From NCBI GenBank assembly GCA_027491155.1, contig JAIXWR010000014.1, positions 1 to 42,331 on the forward strand: 42,331 nt of DNA, written 5' to 3'. A model generated the notes under the pieces. The model did not search any database, was not told the DNA's origin, and saw nothing but the letters and a program-made list of their open reading frames with translations. Each line of letters begins with the position of its first letter. The first letter of the stretch is position 1. This document shows, piece after piece, positions 42,214 to 42,331 of the stretch. A program made the translations under genes and the position numbers. The DNA comes from Verrucomicrobiaceae bacterium (GTDB lineage: Bacteria; Verrucomicrobiota; Verrucomicrobiia; Verrucomicrobiales; Akkermansiaceae).

Positions 42214-42331
42214 TGTAAGCTTCCCCTCGCATGGGACAGTTTGAAATGAGAGCCTCCGGGTCGGGACCACAGAACCGAACCGATGAAGAAGAGCCGATTC
42301 ACCGAGAGCCAGATCGTGGCGATCCTCAAGG
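42214..42331 (+). mobile_element. Left end of an IS3-family insertion sequence (cut by window edge)
   Basis: A leader ending at an orfA start matches the layout of IS3-family elements. A possible terminal inverted repeat begins TGTAAGCTTCCCC at 42214, 69 bp before the ATG. The right end is outside the window, so the repeat cannot be confirmed. Confidence 0.5.
42283..42331 (+). CDS. IS3-family transposase OrfA, N-terminal fragment
   Basis: The 16 visible codons read MKKSRFTESQIVAILK, the typical beginning of IS3-family (IS407-like) OrfA proteins, which carry a helix-turn-helix and are joined to OrfB by programmed frameshifting. The gene continues beyond the window. It places a transposon directly beside the unknown three-gene cassette. 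Confidence 0.88.
   Translation, partial: MKKSRFTESQIVAILK

Noticed and set aside
1-42331. tRNA, rRNA and CRISPR arrays
   Set aside because: I looked through the gaps and found no cloverleaf, rRNA signature or regularly spaced short repeats.

Overview
The window looks like chromosomal DNA of a GC-rich member of the Verrucomicrobiota (Luteolibacter/Haloferula-like; this is inference from gene content). The pointers are: a short ECF sigma factor followed by a FecR-type membrane protein, of the kind common in Planctomycetes and Verrucomicrobia; two formylglycine-type sulfatases; giant secreted multidomain proteins ending in a 'DDPDGDGIENGVENFFGT'-like tail; a PEP-CTERM protein; DUF5060 glycosidase-like proteins; and a chlamydial-type class I ribonucleotide reductase.

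Layout. 1-500: non-coding DNA with a frameshifted remnant of the valyl-tRNA synthetase C-terminus. 502-12721: a co-directional block of sigma factor, FecR-like regulator, secreted beta-helix protein, iduronate-sulfatase-like enzyme and a second giant secreted protein. It reads like a regulated locus for a sulfated polysaccharide. The two giant proteins share a 1341-bp C-terminal module. 12722-15450: a cation:proton antiporter with a different sequence style, lying between two copies of a 51-bp direct repeat, followed by truncated surface-protein remnants. 15488-18444 (minus strand): an arylsulfatase and a three-domain universal stress protein. 18721-20531: a DUF5685-like protein with an 18-cysteine tail, convergent with a LURP-one/scramblase-like protein. 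20678-24083: an AraC regulator, a core MetE-like methyltransferase and an enolase-superfamily enzyme, the last two overlapping by ATGA. 24286-33497: two paralogous DUF5060/TIM-barrel secreted proteins with PKD-type repeats, then a PEP-CTERM protein and a good terminator. 33561-38818: a long regulatory gap with two DnaA-box-like sites inside an inverted repeat, then nrdB and nrdA.

38819-42331: base composition drops clearly after nrdA. A tight cassette of three unrecognised genes follows, then the left end of an IS3-family element cut by the window edge. This cassette is the best candidate for an undescribed system, but nothing in its sequences reveals a function.

The most informative protein-level oddity is NrdB. 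It aligns with the Chlamydia class Ic R2 protein at a nearly constant offset, and carries Leu where the radical Tyr (class Ia/Ib) or Phe (class Ic) normally sits. No tRNA, rRNA or CRISPR array was seen.
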